Source: Scheffersomyces stipitis CBS 6054
Taxonomy: Eukaryota > Ascomycota > Pichiomycetes > Serinales > Debaryomycetaceae
Assembly: GCF_000209165.1 (NCBI RefSeq)
Contig: NC_009042.1
Location: 558,001 to 622,000, forward strand
Direction: 5' to 3'
DNA length: 64,000 nucleotides
Under the pieces are notes generated by a model. That model searched no databases and had not been told where the DNA came from. It saw only the letters and a program-made list of their open reading frames with translations. Shown piece by piece: positions 8,978 to 17,624 of this stretch. Within the stretch, counting starts at the first letter, position 1; every line of letters begins with the position of its first letter. The position numbers and the translations under genes are program-made.

Positions 8978-10609
8978 ATGGCACCTCAGTCATGGTTCCG
9001 TGGTCCCGTCTGTGGCGTGGACAACTGTCGCTCGCGACTATATCGGTCCAGTGACGGTTTAACTATCTGTCAATTTGGTCATGTGATGGAAGGAAATATT
9101 GAGATCAACGATGATCAAGATCAAGTTACAGTTACAACAAGAAGATTGAACGTTGTTAATGTTGACGAAAGAGGTGGGTATACCAGTTCACCTGTTGTTA
9201 ACTCACAGAAAGCGATTTCTAAGAAAAGCACTAGACTTTACGGCTCAGAGGCCAGAGAGTTATATTTCAAATGTTTGCAAATGCTTCTCAAGAAGCAATG
9301 CGAAATTTTCATGACTTTATTCTTCTCGGAATCTATGAGAGACGATTTGTTTCAATTGGTCAAAACCAATTGGGTTAAATGTCTAGGAATTACGTACGAG
9401 CACAAAAACAACGAATTGGATGATCATACCAACGAAAGTAACGAGGACGAAGAAAGTGAGAAGGAAGAGCAGGGTAAAGACGACGACGGACAAAATACTA
9501 AGAAAGAGAGAATAAAAGTCGAATCGAAGTACTATACTGTGAATACTTTGGACTTGATATCTTTGATCTATATATCTGCCCTACAGCTACGATTTCAACT
9601 GATTTATATTAATGACATCGTTAAACATATAAAATCCAATGAGATCCCTTATGTCAGAACTCTCCATATTTTGCCCAAAAGTACTTTGGATAAATTGCCC
9701 ATGCCCTATCATCACATGTTGCAGCCCCTTCGTTTGCCACTGCAGTTGGATTTGTATCATTGCATCCGTATAAATGGTTTGCGTTTAAAAGTAGGAAAAT
9801 TGGATATGCCACTCAATTACTATTATCCATTTGCATTTAAGGTGTTTTCAGATATTTTTCTTTTTCCAAATGCCATTGACTTGTTCAACGTCTTCACCAA
9901 CTTAATGGAAGCAATTCTGTTGACCGAATTGCTGTTTTCATTTACCTACAAGACAACTGTATTAGGTGTAATAGGTTTCCCTGAGATTCAGATTTTGGGG
10001 GCTATAGTCTTTGTTATCAAGCTCACATTCGTAAGCAATCCTTTTAAGTACATGCTTCACCCAAAAGTTTGGCTTGATAGACTCGGCAAATTCGAGATGA
10101 ATAACGAATACTCCTACATTAAATCCGACAACAGCGACCTTCTCGATTGGTCAGACGATAAGATCGAGAAGTATTGTGATTGGATATACGACCACATCAT
10201 TCCAAAAAAGAATAAAACCTACAATTTAGATGGGGATCACGAAGACTATCTAGTGGGACAGCAAGAAGAGTTGACTACGATGGAAAAAAGGCTTTTCCAA
10301 ATATTTAATGTAGATGCACGAACAGAAGAATCACCGGAACCAGTGCCCAAAAGGGTCAAATTGGATACAAGACAAAACAAGGATTCTATCCATCTCTCTG
10401 CGAAGGAATCACTCTTGAAAATGACTAAAAAGAAAAAGAAGAATAATCGCAAAGTGACGTACGAGGACATTTTGGCCGTTGAGGGAAAATTGCTAAGTCG
10501 GATATGTGAATTATTCTGGGTTACGCCGGATGCTTTGGCGCGCTCATATGAGAATATCGAAAAGCTTGTGAAGAGGGACATTCTAGATAAGGGGAATAGG
10601 AAATTATAG
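8978..10609 (+). CDS. RRN7: RNA polymerase I core factor subunit Rrn7 (TAF1B/TFIIB-like)
   Basis: 543 aa, close to yeast Rrn7 (514). The family joins Rrn6 and Rrn11 in the core factor that recruits RNA polymerase I to the rDNA promoter in the nucleolus. The N-terminus is a zinc ribbon: Cys12, Cys17, Cys31 and His35 in VCGVDNC...LTICQFGH, followed by an acidic B-reader-like region. A charged linker (about residues 145-185) separates it from two cyclin-like repeats. LDLISLIYISALQLRFQLIY and ILGAIVFVIKLTF are helical segments typical of the Rrn7/TAF1B cyclin folds. A lysine-rich stretch near residue 485 may be a nuclear localisation signal. Start ATG at 8978. Confidence 0.85.
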   Translation: MAPQSWFRGPVCGVDNCRSRLYRSSDGLTICQFGHVMEGNIEINDDQDQVTVTTRRLNVVNVDERGGYTSSPVVNSQKAISKKSTRLYGSEARELYFKCLQMLLKKQCEIFMTLFFSESMRDDLFQLVKTNWVKCLGITYEHKNNELDDHTNESNEDEESEKEEQGKDDDGQNTKKERIKVESKYYTVNTLDLISLIYISALQLRFQLIYINDIVKHIKSNEIPYVRTLHILPKSTLDKLPMPYHHMLQPLRLPLQLDLYHCIRINGLRLKVGKLDMPLNYYYPFAFKVFSDIFLFPNAIDLFNVFTNLMEAILLTELLFSFTYKTTVLGVIGFPEIQILGAIVFVIKLTFVSNPFKYMLHPKVWLDRLGKFEMNNEYSYIKSDNSDLLDWSDDKIEKYCDWIYDHIIPKKNKTYNLDGDHEDYLVGQQEELTTMEKRLFQIFNVDARTEESPEPVPKRVKLDTRQNKDSIHLSAKESLLKMTKKKKKNNRKVTYEDILAVEGKLLSRICELFWVTPDALARSYENIEKLVKRDILDKGNRKL

Positions 10610-12153
10610 AAGGTTATGGAACTAGAAAAAACATTAGAATTAGAATTGTAAATCGCTGATTGTAGTCTATAATCGATCCGGGTGGCCCAACAAAAGGAGA
10701 ACCAGCAATATAGTGTTGAAGAAGTAAAGAATTTCTGAGTGATACTGTAGAATCTCTGAAACCCAGCTAACTATGAAAAGCTATAATTGGATCTAAAAAA
10801 TGGTGAATAGACAAAACTCAATTGACAATGGGAGTGGTACGGACATCAGGAATTCCATGGTCGTGGAGAAAGTGCCGGCTGGAACAACAATGGCCTTAGT
10901 TGCTTCGCCCGATTGCAAGACCCACTTGAGATACAAGAATACTTTAAATCTTTGTTGAGCAGGTGCAAAATACACCCCTAAGGAAGACCTTAAAGAAAAG
11001 ACCCATTCGACCAGCCAGCGGGACTTTAGCAAAGCAAGTCGAAGTTCCGAAGTGGAAATGTGTAAAAGTTTAAAGAGCGATAATGTGTCACCAAAAGAGC
11101 CTCATCTACCTTATTCAGTAATCCCGGTTGTGTGAAGCCTCAGGGCAAAAACCAGATATATTCTGAACGGAGTACCGTGCTTAAAGTCAGTTCATTACGA
11201 TTGCAAAAACTTTCGGTGATAGAGAACTTGGTAATTGGCGCGAATGGGTGCGAATTTGAAGAAAGAATATTAATTTTCCGGCCCAATGGTGAAACTCCGA
11301 TTCTGGTAAGTTTCCCAAGAAAACACTAATCGAGCAATCCCGTGAGAAAAACCCGACATAGCTGACAGAAGGGTAATACGGAACGGGTTTGGTGCTTATA
11401 CCCATTTGTCGTGCAGGGCGAATACGAAGAGTGAATATCGATCCATGCAGTAGCCATGGGAAAAGACGAATTGAGAAAAAGTGGTACGGGAACAGAAACG
11501 TTTCAAATTTTTGGTTATCTAATCTGTGAGCTCTTCTATGCTGGTGTTGAAACTTGAAGGAAGTGTCTGAATAGAGCAATTCTCTAGATTTTATCATTGT
11601 TGGTGCATAAAGGTGACATCAGCCAAGTGCTCGGAAGGTCAATCGTCCGAGACACTCAATCATCGGCCGGAGAGCTTTCGCACCCGAAAGGAAAAAAACC
11701 GATAGGAACTGTTGGGACTGGCCGGGCTTTAGCACAATGGGCCGCACTGCGCAATGCGCCATTGGTACGTCAATGGACGGGCACCATATTTTCTGGTGAA
11801 TATTTTTTCCGGGCGGTGACTATCGCCGAACCCCGGATTTTTGTAAGTGGCATTAGTGTCGTTTAGAGTCCCAAGGAGAGAAGAGGGGAGAATTTTCAAC
11901 AACCCCACATTATTATCCCAGTCAGATCATAATATTGGCTGTTGCGGCAAGGACTTTCCCACCCGCAATAGCTCTCGAAACTCCTTAGCCGCAGTCTCAC
12001 AAGGTTATGCACGGGCCTAAGCGCAGTACTCCTATTAAAGAGTGAATGATGGAAACAATACGAACCAGACTAGTTGAAGAAAGGGGTGGGAAAAGTATAA
12101 ATAGAGGAGCACATCCTCTTCTTTCACGATAATTCATATTTTGTTCTCAAGTT
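10610..12153. other. 1.5 kb intergenic region upstream of ALD gene
   Basis: No convincing gene. Overlapping frames of up to 136 aa on both strands lack domain content. The part at 11600-12000 is GC-richer and has several short inverted motifs. A clear TATA box sits near the 3' end (12096-12103). It is probably the long regulated promoter of the aldehyde dehydrogenase plus the RRN7 3' UTR. Confidence 0.5.
12096..12103 (+). promoter_or_regulatory. TATA box of aldehyde dehydrogenase gene
   Basis: A perfect TATAAATA lies about 51 bp before the first ATG and 108 bp before the second in-frame ATG (12211). This close spacing could allow transcripts that use either ATG. Confidence 0.65.
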
Positions 12154-13698
12154 ATGATCAGACTGTTATTTGTCCTGACAACTAGAAAATTTTCGATCTC
12201 CGCTACCAGAATGTCCTTGCCATTGTTCGTTCCCATCAAATTGCCAAACGGCACTACCTATGAGCAGCCTACCGGTTTGTTCATCAACAACGAGTTTGTC
12301 CAGTCCAAGTCCAAGAAGACCTTTGGAACTGTTTCTCCTTCTACTGAAGAAGAGATCACCCAAGTCTACGAAGCCTTCTCCGAAGATATCGATGATGCCG
12401 TTGAAGCTGCTACTGCTGCTTTCCACTCATCGTGGTCTACTTCCGACCCTCAAGTCAGAATGAAGGTTCTCTACAAATTGGCTGACTTGATCGACGAACA
12501 CGCCGACACTTTGGCCCACATTGAAGCTCTTGATAACGGTAAGTCGTTGATGTGTTCCAAGGGTGACGTTGCTTTGACTGCCGCCTACTTCAGATCCTGT
12601 GCTGGCTGGACCGACAAGATTAAGGGTTCTGTTATCGAAACTGGTGACACCCACTTTAACTACACCAGAAGAGAACCAATTGGTGTTTGTGGCCAGATCA
12701 TCCCATGGAACTTCCCATTGTTGATGGCTTCCTGGAAGTTAGGACCAGTCCTTTGTACCGGTTGCACCACTGTTTTGAAGACTGCTGAATCGACTCCTTT
12801 GTCTGCTCTTTACTTGGCTTCTTTGATCAAGGAAGCCGGTGCTCCACCTGGTGTTGTCAATGTTGTTTCCGGTTTCGGTCCAACTGCCGGTGCTCCAATC
12901 TCTTCTCACCCAAAGATCAAGAAGGTTGCCTTCACTGGTTCTACCGCTACCGGTAGACACATCATGAAGGCTGCTGCTGAATCCAACTTGAAGAAGGTCA
13001 CTTTGGAATTGGGTGGTAAGTCTCCAAACATTGTCTTTGACGATGCTGACGTTAAGTCCACCATCCAACACTTGGTTACTGGTATCTTCTACAACACTGG
13101 TGAAGTGTGCTGTGCCGGTTCCAGAATCTACGTCCAGGAAGGTATCTACGACAAGATTGTTTCCGAGTTCAAGAATGCAGCCGAATCACTTAAGATCGGT
13201 GACCCATTCAAGGAAGACACCTTCATGGGTGCCCAAACCTCTCAATTGCAATTGGACAAGATCTTGAAGTACATCGATATCGGTAAGAAGGAAGGTGCCA
13301 CCGTTATCACTGGTGGTGAAAGATTCGGTAACAAGGGTTACTTTATCAAGCCAACCATCTTCGGAGATGTCAAGGAAGACCACCAGATCGTCAGGGATGA
13401 AATCTTCGGTCCTGTTGTCACCATCACCAAGTTCAAGACCGTCGAAGAAGTCATCGCCTTGGCCAACGACTCCGAGTACGGTTTGGCTGCTGGTGTTCAC
13501 ACCACTAACCTCAGCACTGCCATCAGTGTTTCCAACAAGATCAATTCCGGTACCATTTGGGTCAACACCTACAATGACTTCCACCCAATGGTTCCATTCG
13601 GAGGTTACTCCCAATCTGGTATTGGTAGAGAAATGGGAGAAGAAGCCTTGGACAACTACACCCAGGTCAAGGCAGTCAGAATTGGTCTTAGCCAGTAA
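12154..13698 (+). CDS. ALD5: NAD(P)-dependent aldehyde dehydrogenase
   Basis: 514 aa class 1/2 aldehyde dehydrogenase that oxidises acetaldehyde to acetate. Catalytic elements are present: Asn186 (PWNFP), Glu285 (LELGGK), Cys319 (GEVCCAGSR) and the Rossmann FTGSTATG block near 260. Residues 1-19 ([19 protein letters not shown]) are basic and hydroxylated with no acids, like a mitochondrial presequence. Met20 starts a sequence ([14 protein letters not shown]) that aligns with the N-terminus of cytosolic Ald6, so two isoforms from two starts are possible. Codon bias is very strong, indicating high expression. The ALD paralog number is uncertain. The close homology to both mitochondrial Ald4/5 and cytosolic Ald6 does not decide cofactor preference. 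Confidence 0.9.
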   Translation: MIRLLFVLTTRKFSISATRMSLPLFVPIKLPNGTTYEQPTGLFINNEFVQSKSKKTFGTVSPSTEEEITQVYEAFSEDIDDAVEAATAAFHSSWSTSDPQVRMKVLYKLADLIDEHADTLAHIEALDNGKSLMCSKGDVALTAAYFRSCAGWTDKIKGSVIETGDTHFNYTRREPIGVCGQIIPWNFPLLMASWKLGPVLCTGCTTVLKTAESTPLSALYLASLIKEAGAPPGVVNVVSGFGPTAGAPISSHPKIKKVAFTGSTATGRHIMKAAAESNLKKVTLELGGKSPNIVFDDADVKSTIQHLVTGIFYNTGEVCCAGSRIYVQEGIYDKIVSEFKNAAESLKIGDPFKEDTFMGAQTSQLQLDKILKYIDIGKKEGATVITGGERFGNKGYFIKPTIFGDVKEDHQIVRDEIFGPVVTITKFKTVEEVIALANDSEYGLAAGVHTTNLSTAISVSNKINSGTIWVNTYNDFHPMVPFGGYSQSGIGREMGEEALDNYTQVKAVRIGLSQ

Positions 13699-14627
13699 AT
13701 GTTAGTAGCTATTTATTCATGTGGTATGTTCCAAAATATATGGTCGATTGATTTAGCGATTGTAAATAGTGAAACTTCTATTGTAGCTGTAGAGGTCACA
13801 AAAGTTGCAGCCAGGTTGCAACCACCTGCATATGAACAGCATACTTGCCGAAATATATAATGGTGAAGATTCAGTATACGATTATGTGATTCAGTATGTT
13901 ACGAAGTGTCTAAGAGTAGAGTGTTGACAGGTTGAGAGCTTTAGAGCTTAATAAGAGAATAACGTAAAAAAAAAACGCTAAATATTCTACCTTGAGAAAA
14001 ATGACGATCTGGATCCGTTAAGTCAAATTGAAGTTCCTTTAGAAAACTACAAATAGAAATGTTGAGAGATATTCAAGCGAAATTGCCATACGAGCATCAC
14101 TTCCAAGGAGACTATTGTGCCTACCTTTTGAAGATATTGTTTGTTACGTTTTCATTGTATTTGGCAGAATTTTAAGAAATTCTACAAATAGTTTTCAATT
14201 ACATATACAACAAAACAATGAAACGGTATAAATTCAATGTAACTGCCAATTCTAACTACTTGCATTGGTATAGCCTCTACTTCCTCTGGCTTGTAATCCT
14301 TACATTGTTATCCATACAAATCCAAATGGCTCAAGCATTTGGGTGCAAAATGGGGCTAGAGAACTGCATATGTAGCTCTATCTTCTTTATACCACAGAAG
14401 TCAATCTACTACCCGGATAACTTTGGTAATAAAAGAAAGGAGAAAGGATTGACATCTCTCTGAACTTCTCAACGAATCGTTGCAGCCAACTAGTATGGCC
14501 CCTTCCATCGCCGACTAATCTTTGGCTCACATTTCACTGCTACACCATATAGACTGGTGGAAGATCCTGCACTCTGCCACAGCTTCTCAACCTAAAACAC
14601 AAACCTAGATGCAAGGATATCTTTCAT

Positions 14628-14633
14628 CACGTG
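14628..14633. promoter_or_regulatory. CACGTG (Cbf1-type) box 1 of RPS24
   Basis: TCACGTGC, 288 bp upstream of the RPS24 ATG. In Candida, ribosomal protein promoters are bound by Cbf1 together with Tbf1; this site fits the Cbf1 half of that arrangement. Confidence 0.55.
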
Positions 14634-14679
14634 CAATGTGACTGCTTTTTGTTCTTCACCACATTTTACATGCAGACCA

Positions 14680-14685
14680 CACGTG
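14680..14685. promoter_or_regulatory. CACGTG (Cbf1-type) box 2 of RPS24
   Basis: CACGTGAC, 236 bp upstream of the RPS24 ATG and 52 bp after box 1. RTCACGTG/CACGTGAY is the Cbf1 consensus. Confidence 0.6.
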
Positions 14686-14735
14686 ACACATCTGGCTATA
14701 CCGCTCTTCTCCTACTTTGTCAGCGCAACGCACAC

Positions 14736-14742
14736 TATATAA
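14736..14742 (+). promoter_or_regulatory. TATA box of RPS24
   Basis: TATATAA 179 bp upstream of the start codon and just downstream of the two CACGTG boxes. Confidence 0.5.
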
Positions 14743-14920
14743 TTTTCTTGTGCGAACATTTCCAATAGTTAACGTGAGGCTCAACTGCTTGTCTGCACTC
14801 CGTACTCCTCTCTAGCAAAAAACTTTTCACTTCACACCAGAAACTTTTGAAAACTATTCTTAACAAAAAAACTTCTTGTTGATTTTGACTAGTTGAACCT
14901 ACCAGAGAAATATCATCAAA

Positions 14921-15870
14921 ATGGTATGTTATCACCAGCAGCAATCAGTGCTTGTAGTTGATGAGAGGAGTCCCCCTGATAGACGAATGTGAAGCGGCAG
15001 AGACCCGTCAAGCTGTTCCTTAGAATCGTAGAAATCTTCGAAGAGACACGAAATATCATTTCCAATGACGACAGCGTAAAGCAATAGAAATCAACATGAA
15101 AATTGAGAACTTGTCAAAGGTTTACAATCCAAAAAAGTGAATGCCATGAAATCCTCAATAGATCCAGCCCAGCAGAGTTCATCAGTTTGATATACGATCA
15201 TGATCGAGCTATAGTTTGCAAGAGGTCAAGACTAATCCAACCGAAACTGTAGCACTATAGAAATGACAACACTATTTGTCTCTATTAAATGACAAGAGGA
15301 GTCTCTTTTATTAGCATGTCAGCGTTATATTCAACTTCGTGACCTTCATCGAAAGTCGATCTTCAATATTTTTGAATGAAGCTCGCTTTATACCAAAAGT
15401 TCCATCTATCAAGGACACCTCCATTTACGCATTACCCCTAAACATTATACTAACATTGTATCTAGAGTGACGCTGTTACCATCAGAACTAGAAAGGTTAT
15501 CTCCAACCCATTGTTGGCCAGAAGACAATTCGTCATTGACGTCTTGCACCCAAACAGAGCTAACGTCTCCAAGGATGAATTGAGAGAAAAGTTGGCTGAA
15601 ATCTACAAGGCTGAAAAGGATGCTGTTTCTGTTTTCGGTTTCAGAACCCAATTCGGTGGTGGTAAGTCTACCGGTTTCGGTCTCATCTACCAATCCGTTG
15701 CCGACGCCAAGAAGTTCGAACCAGCCTACAGATTAGTCAGATACGGTTTGGCTACCAAGGTCGAAAAGGCTTCCAGACAACAAAGAAAGCAAAAGAAGAA
15801 CAGAGACAAGAAGATCTTTGGTACTCAAAAGCGTGCTGCCAAGAGAGCCGCCAAGAGAAACGCCGATTAA
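14921..15870 (+). CDS. RPS24: 40S ribosomal protein eS24, spliced
   Basis: Two exons, 14921-14923 and 15466-15870, together encode 135 aa, the same length as yeast Rps24. Exon 1 is only the ATG; exon 2 restores [12 protein letters not shown]. The following [17 protein letters not shown] and [19 protein letters not shown] blocks are diagnostic of eS24. The C-terminus is a very basic, rRNA-binding tail (KKNRDKK...[10 protein letters not shown]). Exon 2 contains no in-frame CTG codon and uses TTG almost exclusively for Leu. The unspliced frame downstream would miss the first 15 residues, so the spliced model is strongly preferred. Confidence 0.96.
14924..15465 (+). other. RPS24 intron
   Basis: 542 nt intron. 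The donor GTATGT (14924-14929) follows directly after the ATG. A perfect TACTAAC branch site lies at 15448-15454 and the acceptor is TAG at 15463-15465, only 11 nt after the branch site. I looked for a C/D snoRNA inside it; a C-like box (14956) and CTGA (14976) are too close to each other to form one. Confidence 0.95.
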
Positions 15871-16444
15871 ACCGATTGAACGCTATAGCTGTTTATTCAT
15901 TTTCACAATTATGTTATACTTTGTCCTTTAATATCTGTTAAATAGAATAGTATATTTATATCGGTTTGTTGGGATGCATCTTTTTAATAAAAAAACCCTA
16001 TGTGTATTATAAAAAAATCGTTCGTAGCATGGACAAGTAAACGCATCTATGGAGAGTTCATTGTAGGTAATTCTATTTGTATGGCCTTTTTCTGACCTAA
16101 CTTCTACTCATCCATCCATTCTTAGTACTTCGAGAGTGGTTAGCACACGGCTAAGTTTTACAATATAACAGGTAAGAATAGAAAACAGACGAGTACGAAA
16201 TGAGTATGAGGAGCTAATCAATTCTACTTGCGAATGGCAAAGCCTGAGGTTTACTAAGAGACGAAATTTAGTTCCTAGAAAGAAGGAGTTTTATACTTAT
16301 CAATCAACCTATCTTAAAATGCCTCTGCATGCGGGCTCTTCCATCAACCATCAGCTCCTGCATACGTAACCAAATATCAGAATATAAAATGGCCTTGCTA
16401 ACCAATACAAATTCCAATTTCTGTATAGCACCTTATCCACGACC
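15871..16444. other. Intergenic region RPS24 to YJU2
   Basis: 574 bp, AT-rich, 3' UTR of RPS24 then promoter of YJU2. Nothing else recognised. Confidence 0.5.
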
Positions 16445-17470
16445 ATGTCAGAAAGGAAGGCTATCAACAAGTACTATCCTCCCGACTGGGATCCACTGAA
16501 AGTGGTTAAACGAAAACGTGACCCAAATCAGACGATCAAAATCAGGATGATGGCTCCGTACCTGATGCGATGCACCAAGTGCAATGAATATATAGCAGAG
16601 AGAAGATCGTTCAACGCGAGAAAAGAGACGACAAACGAGACGTATTTGAAAACAAAGATCATTAGATTTCACATCACATGTCCCCGGTGCAACAACCATA
16701 TTTCATTCAAGACAAATCCCCAGACAGCAGGGTACACACCTGAAGAGGGAGCAGTACGAAACTATGAGCCTACCAGAAAGGTGACTTCTACCAACGTGCC
16801 GAAAGATAGGCAAGAGACTGAAGATGAGTTGCTCCAGCGATTAGAGAAGGAAGAACAAGAGAATCTCAAATTTCAGACTTTGAAAGAAAGGAGAAAGAGA
16901 AATCCGTTTTGGAACAAACAGGAATCGCTTCAAGCGGGAGGAGATGTATATGAGAATTTGGAGAAAAGATTACTGGAACAGCAGCGAGAACAACAGCTAA
17001 ATGAACATTTGGAAGAATTACAAATGAAAAACAACCAGCTTCAGGCAAAAGGAGGATCAGACAAGTTGATAGAAGAGGCCAAAGAGAGGCTTGAGAATGA
17101 ATTACGAGAATTGAGAAATAATCGACAGGAAGAACAGAATAAAGAAGACGACGAACGAGCAAGAAATGCTTTTAGAAAGAGAAGTAGAGAACAAGAAGAA
17201 GAGAAATATGATAATAAAGATGATAATATTTTGAAGAAACCAGCTATAGAAAGCAAGGAAGTCCATGAAGAGCCAATTGAGGTCTTTGGTGCTATTCCTT
17301 CTGAAGTGACTATTGCGAAGAAAATCACATTGAAGAAGAAACAGCCTATAGATTCTAATAGTGCTAATACTATTAAAGTTACAAGTACAATAGTAACTAA
17401 ACTGCCGACTGCCCCCGTTACCTCGTTGCAGGATGCCTTAGTGGGCTATTCTTCTTCTGACGAAGAATGA
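16445..17470 (+). CDS. YJU2: Pre-mRNA splicing factor Yju2/Cwc16
   Basis: 341 aa CWC16-family protein (yeast Yju2 is 278). It joins the spliceosome around Prp2 action and promotes the first transesterification. The N-terminus MSERKAINKYYPPDWDP is nearly invariant in the family. A zinc site is formed by Cys43/Cys46 (CTKC) and Cys79/Cys82 (CPRC). The following DFSFKTNP-like segment reads HISFKTNPQ, then YEPTRK. From about residue 120 the protein becomes a charged coiled coil with Glu/Arg/Gln runs, longer than in Saccharomyces. The start ATG at 16445 gives the conserved N-terminus. Confidence 0.93.
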   Translation: MSERKAINKYYPPDWDPLKVVKRKRDPNQTIKIRMMAPYLMRCTKCNEYIAERRSFNARKETTNETYLKTKIIRFHITCPRCNNHISFKTNPQTAGYTPEEGAVRNYEPTRKVTSTNVPKDRQETEDELLQRLEKEEQENLKFQTLKERRKRNPFWNKQESLQAGGDVYENLEKRLLEQQREQQLNEHLEELQMKNNQLQAKGGSDKLIEEAKERLENELRELRNNRQEEQNKEDDERARNAFRKRSREQEEEKYDNKDDNILKKPAIESKEVHEEPIEVFGAIPSEVTIAKKITLKKKQPIDSNSANTIKVTSTIVTKLPTAPVTSLQDALVGYSSSDEE

Positions 17471-17624
17471 CTGATAGAGTATTTAACAAATAGAGTAATG
17501 ATAAATTAACGACATATTGATGCAATTTCATTATGATTGGTGATAATCTCTGATAGAGTAACTAACTACTTTTACTACAATGCAGGGGAAGTCCAAATTT
17601 CATTGAAATTCATTGAAGTCCTAG

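Larger units (their letters stand above)
13699..14920. other. Intergenic region with RPS24 promoter
   Basis: 1.2 kb. The last 300 bp hold two CACGTG boxes and a TATATAA. An 81-codon frame at 14218-14463 has one hydrophobic stretch but no recognisable family; I do not call it a gene. Confidence 0.55.

Noticed and set aside
11187..11866. Frames of 136 and 89 codons in the ALD promoter region
   Set aside because: No recognisable domain, and they abut on opposite strands in promoter sequence.
14218..14463. 81-codon frame with one hydrophobic stretch upstream of RPS24
   Set aside because: No family similarity and lysine/asparagine-rich composition typical of AT-rich noncoding DNA. Could be revisited with RNA-seq.
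14924..15465. C/D snoRNA within the RPS24 intron
   Set aside because: A C-like box and CTGA are only about 20 nt apart and no further box pair was found.
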